Shown piece by piece: positions 35,507 to 44,560 of a DNA stretch of 64,000 nt. Position 1 is the stretch's first letter. Every line of letters begins with the position of its first letter. Source of the DNA: JAGOEX01 sp964630905 (GTDB taxonomy: Bacteria; UBP6; UBA1177). The stretch spans positions 37,441-101,440 of the forward strand of contig CAZVWR010000006.1 in assembly GCA_964630905.1 (NCBI GenBank), in the 5' to 3' direction. The position numbers and the translations under genes are program-made. Under the pieces are notes generated by a model that saw only the letters and a program-made list of their open reading frames with translations, was not told the DNA's origin and ran no database searches.

Positions 35507-36613
35507 ATGCGTCCGCAGATAGAGAGAATTGTTGTTGATCCAAAGTTTACTGATGCAGTTTTGCCTCATAACATCGCTAAAACACTTGATATTAATCCTG
35601 AATTCATGTCTAAGGATGAGCTTGTCGCTTTTGTGAAAGATAATCCGGGTGATGACATTTTTAAAACTGCGAAAAAGATCCTGTTCTTTACTGAAAACAA
35701 GGGAAAATTCCTCAAAAAATGTCCGGGGAGCAAAGGCGTAGTGTGCTGTGATTACTATACGATAAATAGTGTAACCGGGTGTCCTTACGACTGTTCTTAC
35801 TGTATTTTACAGCATTACATTGAGAATAATCCTTTTATCACGGTGTTCCTCAATCGTGAAAAGGCAATGGATGAGATCGAAGAATTCCTGAAAGAAAACA
35901 GTCTGTTGAGAGTAGGCACAGGTGAACTTGCAGATTCTCTTGCCCTTGATCACCTCCTTGATGAAAGCGGTTTTTTTCTTAGTGAGATAGAAAAAAGGGG
36001 ACTTCAGAATAAAATTCAGTTCGAGTTCAAGACAAAATCAGCGGAAGTTGAACGGCTCATTGAAGTTTTTAAGCAGCATAAAAGCGTTAACACAGTTGCC
36101 GGTTTTTCAGTGAACATTCCGCAGTTTCAGGAAAAAGAGGAGCCGGGAGCTGAATCAATCGATAATAGAATTAACGCAGCTAAGTTGCTGATAAAAGAAG
36201 GGATTAATGTGGCGATCCACTTTGATCCGGTTGTCATGATCGATTCTTTCCATGATGAATATATGAAAACAATAGATCACATTTTTTCAAATCTTGATTG
36301 CTCAAAAATTGTCTGGATAAGCATGGGTGGATTCAGACACACTCTGTCCCTGACTGAAACTATTACAAAAAGATTCCCAAAAAGTTCACTGCTTCTAGGC
36401 GAAATGTTTCCAGGAGAAAAAGATAATAAACTCAGATATTTAGCACCAGTCAGAAGAGAATTTTATAAAGCTTTCATTGACCGGATATCAAAACATTTCA
36501 ATGGAAATCCGCCGCTTTACATGTGCATGGAAAAATCGTTCATGTGGAAAGATATGGATCTGCCGCTTGATAAAACTGTATTCCCCGGAGGAAAGAATTG
36601 TCTTCAAAAATAG
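35507..36613 (+). CDS. Spore photoproduct lyase-like radical SAM protein
   Basis: A 368-residue radical SAM enzyme of the SPL family, which in spore formers reverses thymine spore photoproducts. The cluster motif CPYDCSYC (C-x3-C-x2-C) has SPL-type surroundings (GCPYDCSYCILQHY), with RVGTGELADSLALDH, FEFKTKSAEVERL and a C-terminal YLAPVRREFY ... PLYMCME. No sporulation gene is present in this window and the lineage looks Gram-negative, so a different DNA or nucleic-acid repair substrate may apply. It begins 5 bases after pta and overlaps the next gene by 16. Confidence 0.82.
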   Translation: MRPQIERIVVDPKFTDAVLPHNIAKTLDINPEFMSKDELVAFVKDNPGDDIFKTAKKILFFTENKGKFLKKCPGSKGVVCCDYYTINSVTGCPYDCSYCILQHYIENNPFITVFLNREKAMDEIEEFLKENSLLRVGTGELADSLALDHLLDESGFFLSEIEKRGLQNKIQFEFKTKSAEVERLIEVFKQHKSVNTVAGFSVNIPQFQEKEEPGAESIDNRINAAKLLIKEGINVAIHFDPVVMIDSFHDEYMKTIDHIFSNLDCSKIVWISMGGFRHTLSLTETITKRFPKSSLLLGEMFPGEKDNKLRYLAPVRREFYKAFIDRISKHFNGNPPLYMCMEKSFMWKDMDLPLDKTVFPGGKNCLQK

Positions 36614-37536
36614 ATGAGATGATCTTTACTTTCAACCGCTACATGAAGGAAAAATTCGGTGGGAGAGTTGCAAGGGTCTCATTCGACACAGGTTTTGAAT
36701 GTCCATGGGGAAAATGTGTTTTCTGCCGGAATGATTCGTTCTTACCGATTGTATCTGTCAATATGCAGAAAGATAACAGGAATGAAACACTTGAAAAAAG
36801 CATGACATTTCTAAAAAACCGTTACAATAACAAGTTCTTTGCCGCATATTTCCAAAGTGGCACTTCAACTTTCGGCCCCGATGAAAAGCTGAGAGAGTTT
36901 TATAGGTCGGCTGCATCAGTTGAAGGGGTTGTCGCATTCATAGTTTCCACAAGACCTGATCACATTGATGAAGAAAAGATAAAAATGATCCTTGAATCTG
37001 TTCCCACCCACATTGACGAGATATGGATCGAGCTCGGTCTGCAGTCGGTAAAAGAGGAGTCCTTGAAATGGATAGACAGGGGACATTCAGTTGAGGATTA
37101 CTTTAAAGCTGTTGAAATAATTAGTAAAATCGGCAAAGGGAGGATTAAGGTCGCTCCCCACATAATTCTTGGCATTCCCGGTGAAACAATTGAGGATATG
37201 ATAAATACGGTCCTGAAAAGTATAGAAAACCCGGTTGTGAAAGGGCTGAAGCTTCATCATCTCCAGATCCACAGGGGAACTGTTCTTGAAAAAATGTATC
37301 AGGAAAAACCGTTTAATTTGCTGACAAGTGATGAATATATAAAGATAATGGGTGAAATTATTGCAGTTATTCCGCAGGATAAAGTCCTTTTCCGGCTTTT
37401 TACCACAGCTCCTGAAGAATATCTTGTTGCACCAATTTGGAATCTAGGAACTCAGGAGGCACTGCAAAAACTTGAGAACTGGCTTAATATAAATAGAATT
37501 ACGCAAGGTATTAGGAGGTTGGAATGGAAAAGTTGA
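36598..37536 (+). CDS. TIGR01212-type radical SAM protein (YhcC-like)
   Basis: A 312-residue radical SAM protein. The N-terminal signature FNRYMKEKFGGRVARVSFDTGFECPWGKCVFCRN carries the cluster Cys residues, followed by FAAYFQSGTSTFGP, STRPDHI, WIELGLQSV and VAPHIILGIPGET, the standard order in the YhcC/TIGR01212 family. Members are predicted to act on tRNA or related substrates; the exact reaction is unknown. TTG start at 36598, with GGAGG inside the end of the preceding gene. Confidence 0.87.
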   Translation: MSSKIDEMIFTFNRYMKEKFGGRVARVSFDTGFECPWGKCVFCRNDSFLPIVSVNMQKDNRNETLEKSMTFLKNRYNNKFFAAYFQSGTSTFGPDEKLREFYRSAASVEGVVAFIVSTRPDHIDEEKIKMILESVPTHIDEIWIELGLQSVKEESLKWIDRGHSVEDYFKAVEIISKIGKGRIKVAPHIILGIPGETIEDMINTVLKSIENPVVKGLKLHHLQIHRGTVLEKMYQEKPFNLLTSDEYIKIMGEIIAVIPQDKVLFRLFTTAPEEYLVAPIWNLGTQEALQKLENWLNINRITQGIRRLEWKS

Positions 37537-37820
37537 CAGGAAAACAGAGAAAATATTTAAGAGGGATAGCCCATTCGTTAAATCCGGTGGTACATATCGG
37601 AAAGAACGGACTTGCTGATCCAGTTCTTAAACAGATTGATGATGCATTAAGCATACATGAACTGATAAAGATAAAATTCATTGATTTTATTGACGAAAAA
37701 AAAGAAATTGCAGCAGAAATAGAAAAAAAGCTTAAATGTGAAAGCTGCGGTTCAGTAGGTCATGTTTTTGTTTTTTTCAGGCAGAATGAAGAGCCGGAAA
37801 AAAGAAAGATAAAACTTTAA
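37524..37820 (+). CDS. yhbY: CRM-domain RNA-binding protein YhbY
   Basis: A 98-residue single CRM-domain protein that associates with pre-50S ribosomes. Hallmarks: LTGKQRKYLRGIAHSLNPVV, the GKNGL loop, and HELIKIKF. The C-terminal part has a CESCG motif (AEIEKKLKCESCGSVGHVFV), in place of the usual simple ending. Overlaps the radical SAM gene by 13 bases; AGGAGG lies upstream of the ATG. Confidence 0.9.
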   Translation: MEKLTGKQRKYLRGIAHSLNPVVHIGKNGLADPVLKQIDDALSIHELIKIKFIDFIDEKKEIAAEIEKKLKCESCGSVGHVFVFFRQNEEPEKRKIKL

Positions 37821-37833
37821 ATCACTGGAGTAA

Positions 37834-38745
37834 ATGATGCTTGTTTCGGTATTTGTCCCTTTTGCAAATGAGGAGAACAATCTTGCCGAACTCATTGAAA
37901 GAATTGAGAAAGGTGGCATTGCGGCAGGTGTTGACCTTGAACTGATCATGGTTGATGACGGGTCAAAGGATGACAGTTACGATGTTGTAATGAAGGAGGC
38001 ACAAAACAGACACTGGATCAAGGTTTTCAGACATCAGCGCAACAAAGGGCTTACCGAAGCGATGATAACAGGATTCAAGGAGTGTAGAGGGGATATAATA
38101 ATTTTTCTTCCCTCTGACCTTGAAAGTCATCCCGATGAAGACATTCCTGCACTTTTAAATGGATTTGAACCGGGTGTCGATATTGTTTGCGGCAACAGAA
38201 AGAAAAGAAGGGAGATCAAGATATTCCTTTCGATGCTGTACAACCAGATAAGCAATTTTCTTTTCGGGATAAAACTCAATGATATGAACTGGATAAAGGC
38301 ATTTAGAAGAGAGTGTCTTAACGATCTTGAACTCAGGAGTGACTGGCACAGATTCCTTGTTCAGATCCTTCATGAAAAGGGATACAAAGCAGTTGAAGTG
38401 CCTGTAAACTGGTATAGAAGAAAAAGCGGAAAAAGCCATTTCGGTTTCAGAAGGATCCCGATCTCATTTTTTGATTCGATAGCTGTGAAATTTGTTCTTA
38501 CTTTTACGAAAGCTCCAATGAGAATTTTCGGGGCATTTGGTTTTCTGCAACTTATTGTATCTATTGTTATTGTGAGCTGGATGCTTTATGCTCAGTTTGT
38601 TCTGGGACAACCTGTTTTCAGGATAAGACCTTTATTATATTTCAGTATTGCCTTATTTCTTTCGGGGCTTATATTTGTATTCATGGGTTTTCTGGCTGAA
38701 CTTATTGTCAGTCTGAGAGATGAAATAAGAAAAATGAAGGAGTGA
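37834..38745 (+). CDS. GT2 family glycosyltransferase with two C-terminal membrane helices
   Basis: A 303-residue DPM1/GtrB-like glycosyltransferase. N-terminal GT-A domain: VSVFVPFANEENNL, LIMVDDGSKDDS, the FLPSDLESHP metal site in place of DxD, and acceptor-side residues RRKSGKSHFG. Two membrane helices follow (about 220-245 and 255-285). Such enzymes make polyprenyl-phosphate sugars for cell-envelope glycans. It is followed after 3 bases by a TPR protein. Confidence 0.87.
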   Translation: MMLVSVFVPFANEENNLAELIERIEKGGIAAGVDLELIMVDDGSKDDSYDVVMKEAQNRHWIKVFRHQRNKGLTEAMITGFKECRGDIIIFLPSDLESHPDEDIPALLNGFEPGVDIVCGNRKKRREIKIFLSMLYNQISNFLFGIKLNDMNWIKAFRRECLNDLELRSDWHRFLVQILHEKGYKAVEVPVNWYRRKSGKSHFGFRRIPISFFDSIAVKFVLTFTKAPMRIFGAFGFLQLIVSIVIVSWMLYAQFVLGQPVFRIRPLLYFSIALFLSGLIFVFMGFLAELIVSLRDEIRKMKE

Positions 38746-38748
38746 AAA

Positions 38749-39675
38749 ATGAAGAAACTTTCGACACTTATTGCATTTCTCCTGTTGATAGGAGTGATCT
38801 ATCCTTTTTATCATGTGAGAAAGCACCTTATGGAAAATGACAAACCTTTAGTTGAAACCATTGAAGCTTATCCTGAGCCCGATTTTGCAAGGGTGATGTT
38901 CCTTGGCCTGAATGCTTTCGCGGCAGATCTTCTTTTCACAAAATCTCAATATTATTACGGAAGTCATTATGTGACTGATAGAACTTATCCTCTTTTAGAG
39001 CAGATGGCCAAAGTTATAATGGCTTTAAATCCCGATCTTAAATTTGTCATCAGGTTTGCCGAAGCCGCAATTTCATCAATGAGGACTCCGGAAGCAATTG
39101 AGTCTGCAAATTCTCTTTTGCGTCTGGGTGCAGAACTTTATCCTGATGATTATGAGTTCGTTTTCAATCAGGGCTATAACTATTACATTTACCTCGGAGA
39201 AATGGAAAAGGCATATCCATTGATGTATAAAGGGGCGAGAATGGAAGGTGCTCCAGAGCAGCTTTTCTGGATGGTGAGCCGTGTCACTACGATGGGTGGC
39301 GGATACCGTCTGGGATATGAATATACAAAAGAAAAGCTTTCACAGGCAAAAGATAAATATATGAAAGATCAGCTTGAAAAAGAGCTTAAGCACTTTGAAA
39401 ATCTGATATATCTTACTGAAGCTGTTGATGAATATATCCGTAAATATGAGAAATCTCCGGATAATGACCTTACTGAACTGGTAAAGAAGAAGATAGTTAA
39501 AAATATTCCTGCAGATGTTTTCGGAGGAAAATATTTCTTTGATGACAAGGATGGAAAAGTAAAGACAACGACTGACGGAGAGAGATATTATCTTGAAACT
39601 CAGAAACGGAAAAGGGAGCAGGAGTTGAAAGAGCTTAAAAGCAGGGAAGAGCCTGAAATCTTAAAATCAGAGTAA
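38749..39675 (+). CDS. Membrane-anchored TPR-like protein
   Basis: A 308-residue protein with a single N-terminal membrane segment (LSTLIAFLLLIGVIYPFY) and helical repeats outside it (RLGAELYPDDYEFVFNQGYN, YIYLGEMEKAYPLMYKGARM). The charged C-terminus is coiled-coil-like (TQKRKREQELKELKSREEPE). Close in style to tetratricopeptide proteins next to glycosyltransferases in delta-type proteobacteria; partner unknown. Confidence 0.6.
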   Translation: MKKLSTLIAFLLLIGVIYPFYHVRKHLMENDKPLVETIEAYPEPDFARVMFLGLNAFAADLLFTKSQYYYGSHYVTDRTYPLLEQMAKVIMALNPDLKFVIRFAEAAISSMRTPEAIESANSLLRLGAELYPDDYEFVFNQGYNYYIYLGEMEKAYPLMYKGARMEGAPEQLFWMVSRVTTMGGGYRLGYEYTKEKLSQAKDKYMKDQLEKELKHFENLIYLTEAVDEYIRKYEKSPDNDLTELVKKKIVKNIPADVFGGKYFFDDKDGKVKTTTDGERYYLETQKRKREQELKELKSREEPEILKSE

Positions 39676-39685
39676 AAATTCAAGC

Positions 39686-39713
39686 AAAAAAAAAGACCCC
39701 CTTGACGGAGGTC
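39686..39713 (-). terminator. Intrinsic terminator of the ferredoxin gene
   Basis: On the minus strand, a GACCTCC/GGGGGTC stem with one mismatch and a 5-base loop (39713-39695) is followed by nine T residues (39694-39686). It lies 30 bases after the ferredoxin stop codon. Confidence 0.75.
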
Positions 39714-39742
39714 TGTAAAAACTTAAGGATCAGAAACTATGA

Positions 39743-39907
39743 TTAGCCGCTGATTGCTTCTACCGGACAGACAGGAACACATGCGCCGCAGTCAACACAT
39801 GCATCTGAAATCACATGGACACCGCCGTTTTCGCTGATTGCTTCAACCGGACATTCTGAAGCGCAAAGCCCGCAATTGGTGCAAAGGCTGGCATTGATCT
39901 TGTGCAT
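39743..39907 (-). CDS. Small 2[4Fe-4S] ferredoxin
   Basis: A 54-residue clostridial-type ferredoxin. Translation gives MHKINASLCTNCGLCASECP and, after a linker, ACVDCGACVPVCPVEAISG: two CxxCxxCxxxCP motifs, one for each cluster. It is a soluble low-potential electron carrier, suited to the AOR of the neighbouring island and to pyruvate oxidoreductases. AGGAG precedes the ATG, and a terminator follows at 39686-39713, so it is monocistronic. Confidence 0.95.
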   Translation of the reverse strand: MHKINASLCTNCGLCASECPVEAISENGGVHVISDACVDCGACVPVCPVEAISG

Positions 39908-40091
39908 TTTTTTCTCCTAAACTTAAGTTAATAATGGACTAGTCAACGATTCTTTTTAACATTTACAGGCACTCTTTGTCAAGTAAAAAGGTTTGAGACA
40001 ATATTTAAAATCTTTATTTTTTCTTTGTTTGGTAATACCTTATACAACTATAAAGATGATCATTGATGGATTTTAGATTTAGGGACATAAA

Positions 40092-41480
40092 ATGAGGAAA
40101 GAGAAAGATTTTCTGGGTGTTGTGGAGCTGGATGACAGTTTTCCTTTTGGTATAAACACAATGAGAGCGATGCAGAATTTTAATTTTAATAATGATGTGA
40201 TGCATCCTTCTATTTTCAAGGCTCTTCTGGAGGTGAAAAAGGCGTGTGCTGTTTCAAACAGGCTTGCCGGAATTCTTGATGAAGATATTGCAATTGCAAT
40301 AGAAGCGGCTTGTGACCGTGCGATCGCAGAATTGATATATCCGCGCCTCAATCCTTATCAGGGGGGAGCGGGAACTTCGATGAATATGGCGGCTAATGAA
40401 CTGATCGCCAACTATGCTCTTAAGATCATTGGGAAAAACTATGGTGAGTACGAGTTTATAAGTCCGCTTGACCATGTGAATCTGTCACAATCGACAAACG
40501 ATGTGTTTCCGACTGCTGTAAAAGTTGCGATAATTAGAAACATTAGACAACTTCATGAAAATATTGAGAAACTTCTGCATGAACTTCAGGAAAAAGAACA
40601 TCAGTTCTCAGGTGTTTTGAAGATCGGCAGAACTGAAATGCAGGATGCTATGCCTGTATCTCTGGGTCAGGAATTCGGAGCGTGGGCGGAAGGAGTTTCA
40701 AGGTTCAGATGGAGACTTTCAAAAGCGCTTGACTGGATTAGAGAGGTCAATATCGGAGGAACGGCTGTTGGCACAGGAATAAATGCAGACATCGATTATC
40801 TGAGAATACTGCCTGATGAGCTCAGAAGAATTGTTGAAGAACCTCTTTCGATCTCAAGGAACGGCGTTGATGGCACTCAAAACTGTGATCAAATCGTTGA
40901 GATCATGGGAATAATGAAAACAGGTGCAGTAGTCATCAAGAAAATTGCAAGTGATATCAGGATATTGTCGAGTGGTCCTGAATGCGGAATAGGAGAATTG
41001 ACCATCCCGGCTTTTCAGCAGGGTTCTTCGATAATGCCGGCAAAAGTCAATCCGGTAATGGCAGAAGCGGCGGAACAGGTGTGTCTTGAAATAATGGCAT
41101 CAGACAATTCAATTGCACATGCAGTTTCTCAGGGAAATCTTGAGCTGCAGCAGTTCATGCCTTTCATCGCCCACAAGACCGTTCATTCAATATCGTTATT
41201 TTCAGGAATGTTGAAAAGCTTCACGAAAATGATCTCAGGGATAACAGCAAATGTTGAAAAAATAAGGAGTTATGTGGAATCTTCAACGGTCGTTGCAACA
41301 CTTCTTGCCCCCACGATCGGGCATGAAAGAACGGCTGAACTCGTTATTGAAGCAAGAAAAAAAGGGGCGAAAATTTATGACCTCATCATCGAAAGGAAAA
41401 TACTTTCAAAAGCCAAGCTTGACAAACTCCTGACACCAGAAGTCATGGCAAGCCCCGGAATGCCTGTTGTGGAGGAATAG
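40092..41480 (+). CDS. aspA: Aspartase/fumarase superfamily lyase, probably aspartate ammonia-lyase
   Basis: A 462-residue lyase. The superfamily signature GSSIMPAKVNPV (GSxxMPxKxNPxxxE) is complete, with the catalytic serine; MQNFNFN, SQSTNDVFPTA and GRTEMQDAMP are the other active-site segments. AspA and class II fumarase differ little in motifs; the GRTEMQDAMPV form and coupling to hydF favour AspA. An ammonia-lyase gene next to [FeFe] hydrogenase maturase genes is, to my recollection, a recurring arrangement in other anaerobes. It is followed after 2 bases by hydF. Confidence 0.8.
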   Translation: MRKEKDFLGVVELDDSFPFGINTMRAMQNFNFNNDVMHPSIFKALLEVKKACAVSNRLAGILDEDIAIAIEAACDRAIAELIYPRLNPYQGGAGTSMNMAANELIANYALKIIGKNYGEYEFISPLDHVNLSQSTNDVFPTAVKVAIIRNIRQLHENIEKLLHELQEKEHQFSGVLKIGRTEMQDAMPVSLGQEFGAWAEGVSRFRWRLSKALDWIREVNIGGTAVGTGINADIDYLRILPDELRRIVEEPLSISRNGVDGTQNCDQIVEIMGIMKTGAVVIKKIASDIRILSSGPECGIGELTIPAFQQGSSIMPAKVNPVMAEAAEQVCLEIMASDNSIAHAVSQGNLELQQFMPFIAHKTVHSISLFSGMLKSFTKMISGITANVEKIRSYVESSTVVATLLAPTIGHERTAELVIEARKKGAKIYDLIIERKILSKAKLDKLLTPEVMASPGMPVVEE

Positions 41481-41482
41481 AT

Positions 41483-42751
41483 ATGATAAATAAAACGATT
41501 CGCGGTGACAGGCTTCACATTGCATTTTTCGGCAGAAGAAATGCAGGGAAATCGTCATTAATTAACGCACTTACCAATCAGCAGGTTTCAATTGTTTCTG
41601 AGACTCCCGGAACTACTACTGATCCGGTCTTTAAGTCGATGGAGCTCATGCCTGTCGGCCCTGTTGTGCTCATTGATACTGCCGGAATGGATGATCTTGA
41701 GGATGCTCTTGGTGAAGAAAGGGTCAAAAGGTCGGAAAAGGTCCTGTCAAAGACAGATCTTGCCATAATTGTCGTCGATTCAGCAGGAACGGCGGGAGAT
41801 CTGGAAGATGATCTTATCCGGCAGTGTACTGAAAACAAAAGTTCAGTGATAATAGTTCTTAATAAAATTGATAAAGGTCTGTCGGAATCAGTCAAAAACT
41901 GGATAACTGAGAAAAGTTTTATAAGGGTAAGTGCCAAGGAAAACACAGGAATTGCCGAGCTTAAAAGCAGAATAATTGAAGTGGCGCCCTCAGAATGGGA
42001 ACCGCCTTTTTTAAGAGATCTCATTCATCCGGGAGAAACGGTCGTTCTGGTCACCCCTATTGATCTTGGCGCACCGAAAGGGCGGTTGATAATGCCGCAG
42101 GTAAAAGCGATCCGCGACATACTTGATGGTGATGGTGTTGCCGTTATGTGTAAGGAGAGAGAACTGCTTACTACACTGAATTCATTGAAGAATCACCCGG
42201 CACTTGTTGTCACAGATTCTCAAGTTTTTTCACAGGTTTCAGCAGATGTTCCGGAAAGTGTTTTTCTTACTTCATTTTCCATACTTTCGATCAGACAGAA
42301 AGGTGATCTTGCCGAGATGGTGAAATCGGTACTTGCTGTGGAAAATCTGAAACCCGGAGATAAAGTTCTGATTGCGGAAAGCTGTTCACACCATCCGCTG
42401 GAAGATGATATCGGAAGAGTGAAAATCCCCAGATGGCTCAATGCCCATGTCGGCGGCGGATTGAAGATCGAAACAGTTCCCGGCTGTGAATATCCCGATA
42501 ATCTTGAGGAATATAAGCTTGTTATCCACTGCGGAGCCTGCACGCTCAATCGAAAGGAAATGCTCAGAAGGCAGTCAATCCCTGCAAAAGCACAGATCCC
42601 CATGACCAATTACGGCGTTCTGATAAGTTATCTTCACGGAGTTTTCCCCAGAGCGCTCAAACCGTTCCCCGAGATATACAGACTTTTTGAAAAAAATGGT
42701 CTCATTCAAAGGAAAAAAAAGGTTAAGTCAATAAACTCAGATATATTATAA
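41483..42751 (+). CDS. hydF: [FeFe] hydrogenase maturation GTPase
   Basis: A 422-residue scaffold GTPase on which the H-cluster diiron subunit is assembled before transfer to HydA. GTPase motifs: FGRRNAGKSSLIN, TTTDP, DTAGM, LNKID. The C-terminal cluster-binding motif is present: ESCSHHPLEDD (C-x-H) followed about 50 residues later by HCGAC. Length and domain order are standard. It partners with hydG at 61191-62573; hydE is not in the window. Confidence 0.95.
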   Translation: MINKTIRGDRLHIAFFGRRNAGKSSLINALTNQQVSIVSETPGTTTDPVFKSMELMPVGPVVLIDTAGMDDLEDALGEERVKRSEKVLSKTDLAIIVVDSAGTAGDLEDDLIRQCTENKSSVIIVLNKIDKGLSESVKNWITEKSFIRVSAKENTGIAELKSRIIEVAPSEWEPPFLRDLIHPGETVVLVTPIDLGAPKGRLIMPQVKAIRDILDGDGVAVMCKERELLTTLNSLKNHPALVVTDSQVFSQVSADVPESVFLTSFSILSIRQKGDLAEMVKSVLAVENLKPGDKVLIAESCSHHPLEDDIGRVKIPRWLNAHVGGGLKIETVPGCEYPDNLEEYKLVIHCGACTLNRKEMLRRQSIPAKAQIPMTNYGVLISYLHGVFPRALKPFPEIYRLFEKNGLIQRKKKVKSINSDIL

Positions 42752-42768
42752 AATATTTATATAAAAGG

Positions 42769-42797
42769 TTGAAAAGGCATTATTTTTTAAATATACT
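42769..42797 (+). promoter_or_regulatory. Promoter of the formate dehydrogenase operon
   Basis: TTGAAA (42769-42774), a 17-base spacer and TATACT (42792-42797), 48 bases before the NuoE-NuoF fusion start. Confidence 0.6.
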
Positions 42798-42844
42798 CGG
42801 TCGATACTGAGCTTCCGACTTTTATTTTTTTAGTGAGGTGATTA

Positions 42845-44548
42845 ATGATTTCTGAAAATTCTCTTAACAAAATTAAAGGTTTAGCTTCACGCTATCCGAA
42901 AAAGGAATCGGCCATACTTCCTGCATTGATGATCGTGCAGAAAGAAAACGGCAATGTTCTTTCAAAAATGGATATTGAGGGTGTAGCTGAAATTTTAGGT
43001 GTCACACATTCGAAGGCATTCGGAGTTGCAACATTCTACACAATGTACAATGTAAAAGAGAAGATCGGCAAGTACCATGTTCAGGTCGATACAAACATTC
43101 CTGCAACTTTGATGGGTGCAGGCAAAATTCTTGCACACCTTGAGAAGATGCTCGGCATTAAACCGGGACAGACAACTCCTGACGGAATGTTCACACTTAA
43201 TGAAGTTGAATGTCTCGCTTCATGCGGAACATGCCCTGTGATTCAGGTCAACGATGTTTATTATGAGAATATGACAAAAAAGAAGACCGAGGCACTTATC
43301 GAATCACTTAAGAACGGTGTAATGCCTGAAAGTAAGACAAAGTACAACTACGGAACGGTATGCAATGTGCTTTTGAAGAACAGAGGCTCAAAAAATGCAA
43401 AATCGATAAGAAGTTATAAGAACGGCGGCGGGTACAAAGCACTCGAAAAGGCAAGAACAATGGCTCCGGCAGATATAGTCCTTGCAGTTAAGGATTCAGG
43501 CATCAAAGGTAGAGGCGGTGCGGGTTTCCCGACAGGTCTTAAATGGGGTTTTCTGCCGAAAGATACAGGAAAACCGGTCTATCTTGTCTGTAATGCGGAT
43601 GAAGGTGAACCGGGAACTTTCAAGGACAGGCAGATCATGGAGTACGATCCGCACCTTCTCATCGAAGGGATGGCTATTTCAATGCTGGCACTCGGTTCAA
43701 AACTCGCATTCATCTATATCCGTGGAGAGTTTGACTGGATAGCAGACATTCTTGACAGGGCGATAGAGGAAGCAAAAAAGAACGGTCAGTTGAAAGACCT
43801 TGATATTATTGTTCATCGCGGAGCCGGTGCCTATGTCTGCGGAGAAGAGACAGCACTCATTGAATCAATAGAAGGTAAGAGGGGACAACCCAGAATAAAA
43901 CCACCTTTCCCTGCGGTTCAGGGTCTTTACGGATGTCCGACAATCGTTAACAATGTCGAAACTCTTGCGAGCGTTCCATACATCATCGAAAACGGTGCTG
44001 ATGCTTTCAGGAAAGTTGATTTCAAAATATTCGGAATCAGCGGAAATGTGAAAAGACCGGGATGTTACGAATATCCGATCGGTACAACTTTTAAAGAGCT
44101 TATCGAAGCGGCAGGCGGAGTTGACGGAAAGCTTAAAGCGGCAATAGTGGGCGGGCTCTCAGTTGCGATACTCAAAGCCGAAGAACTTGAAGACCTTAAA
44201 ATGGACTATACATCATGTGCCGCTAAAGGAACTGCACTCGGTTCAGGCGGAATAATGGTGATAAGCGACGAGTGGTCAATTCCTGAACTTGCTCTCCGTA
44301 CGATGAAATTCTATGCGCATGAATCTTGCGGAAAATGTACTCCCTGCAAAGAAGGATCAAAAATGACGGTCAGGATTCTTGAAAAGATCGTTAAAGGTCA
44401 GGGAACAAAAGAAGATCTTGCAAATGTTGAAAAGCTTGTAGGAACCATTAAAGGACTTACACTCTGTCCGGTCGGAGAGGCATTCTCGACCCCCATCAGA
44501 GCAATGGTTGAGAAATTCAGACCAGAATTTGAAGCACTTATAAAATAA
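42845..44548 (+). CDS. NuoE-NuoF fusion, diaphorase of the formate dehydrogenase
   Basis: A 567-residue fusion. The N-terminal 155 residues are a NuoE/thioredoxin-like module, the rest a NuoF module carrying FMN, the NAD site and one [4Fe-4S] cluster. NuoF motifs: GRGGAGFPTGLKW, NADEGEPGTFKDR, GAGAYVCGEETAL, NNVETLASVP and the cluster ligands ESCGKCTPC plus a distal Cys in LCPVGEA. In the NuoE part only Cys123 and Cys127 of the four [2Fe-2S] ligands remain; the expected first pair (C-x4-C) reads Asp82 and Ala87. There is no C-terminal ferredoxin domain. It lies directly upstream of the formate dehydrogenase gene and most likely passes electrons to or from NAD(H). Confidence 0.88.
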   Translation: MISENSLNKIKGLASRYPKKESAILPALMIVQKENGNVLSKMDIEGVAEILGVTHSKAFGVATFYTMYNVKEKIGKYHVQVDTNIPATLMGAGKILAHLEKMLGIKPGQTTPDGMFTLNEVECLASCGTCPVIQVNDVYYENMTKKKTEALIESLKNGVMPESKTKYNYGTVCNVLLKNRGSKNAKSIRSYKNGGGYKALEKARTMAPADIVLAVKDSGIKGRGGAGFPTGLKWGFLPKDTGKPVYLVCNADEGEPGTFKDRQIMEYDPHLLIEGMAISMLALGSKLAFIYIRGEFDWIADILDRAIEEAKKNGQLKDLDIIVHRGAGAYVCGEETALIESIEGKRGQPRIKPPFPAVQGLYGCPTIVNNVETLASVPYIIENGADAFRKVDFKIFGISGNVKRPGCYEYPIGTTFKELIEAAGGVDGKLKAAIVGGLSVAILKAEELEDLKMDYTSCAAKGTALGSGGIMVISDEWSIPELALRTMKFYAHESCGKCTPCKEGSKMTVRILEKIVKGQGTKEDLANVEKLVGTIKGLTLCPVGEAFSTPIRAMVEKFRPEFEALIK

Positions 44549-44560
44549 TTGGAGGTTTTG

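Noticed and set aside
42752..42844. Moco/Tuco riboswitch before the formate dehydrogenase operon
   Set aside because: Only 93 bases, AT-rich, without the conserved Moco aptamer helices; a plain promoter explains it.
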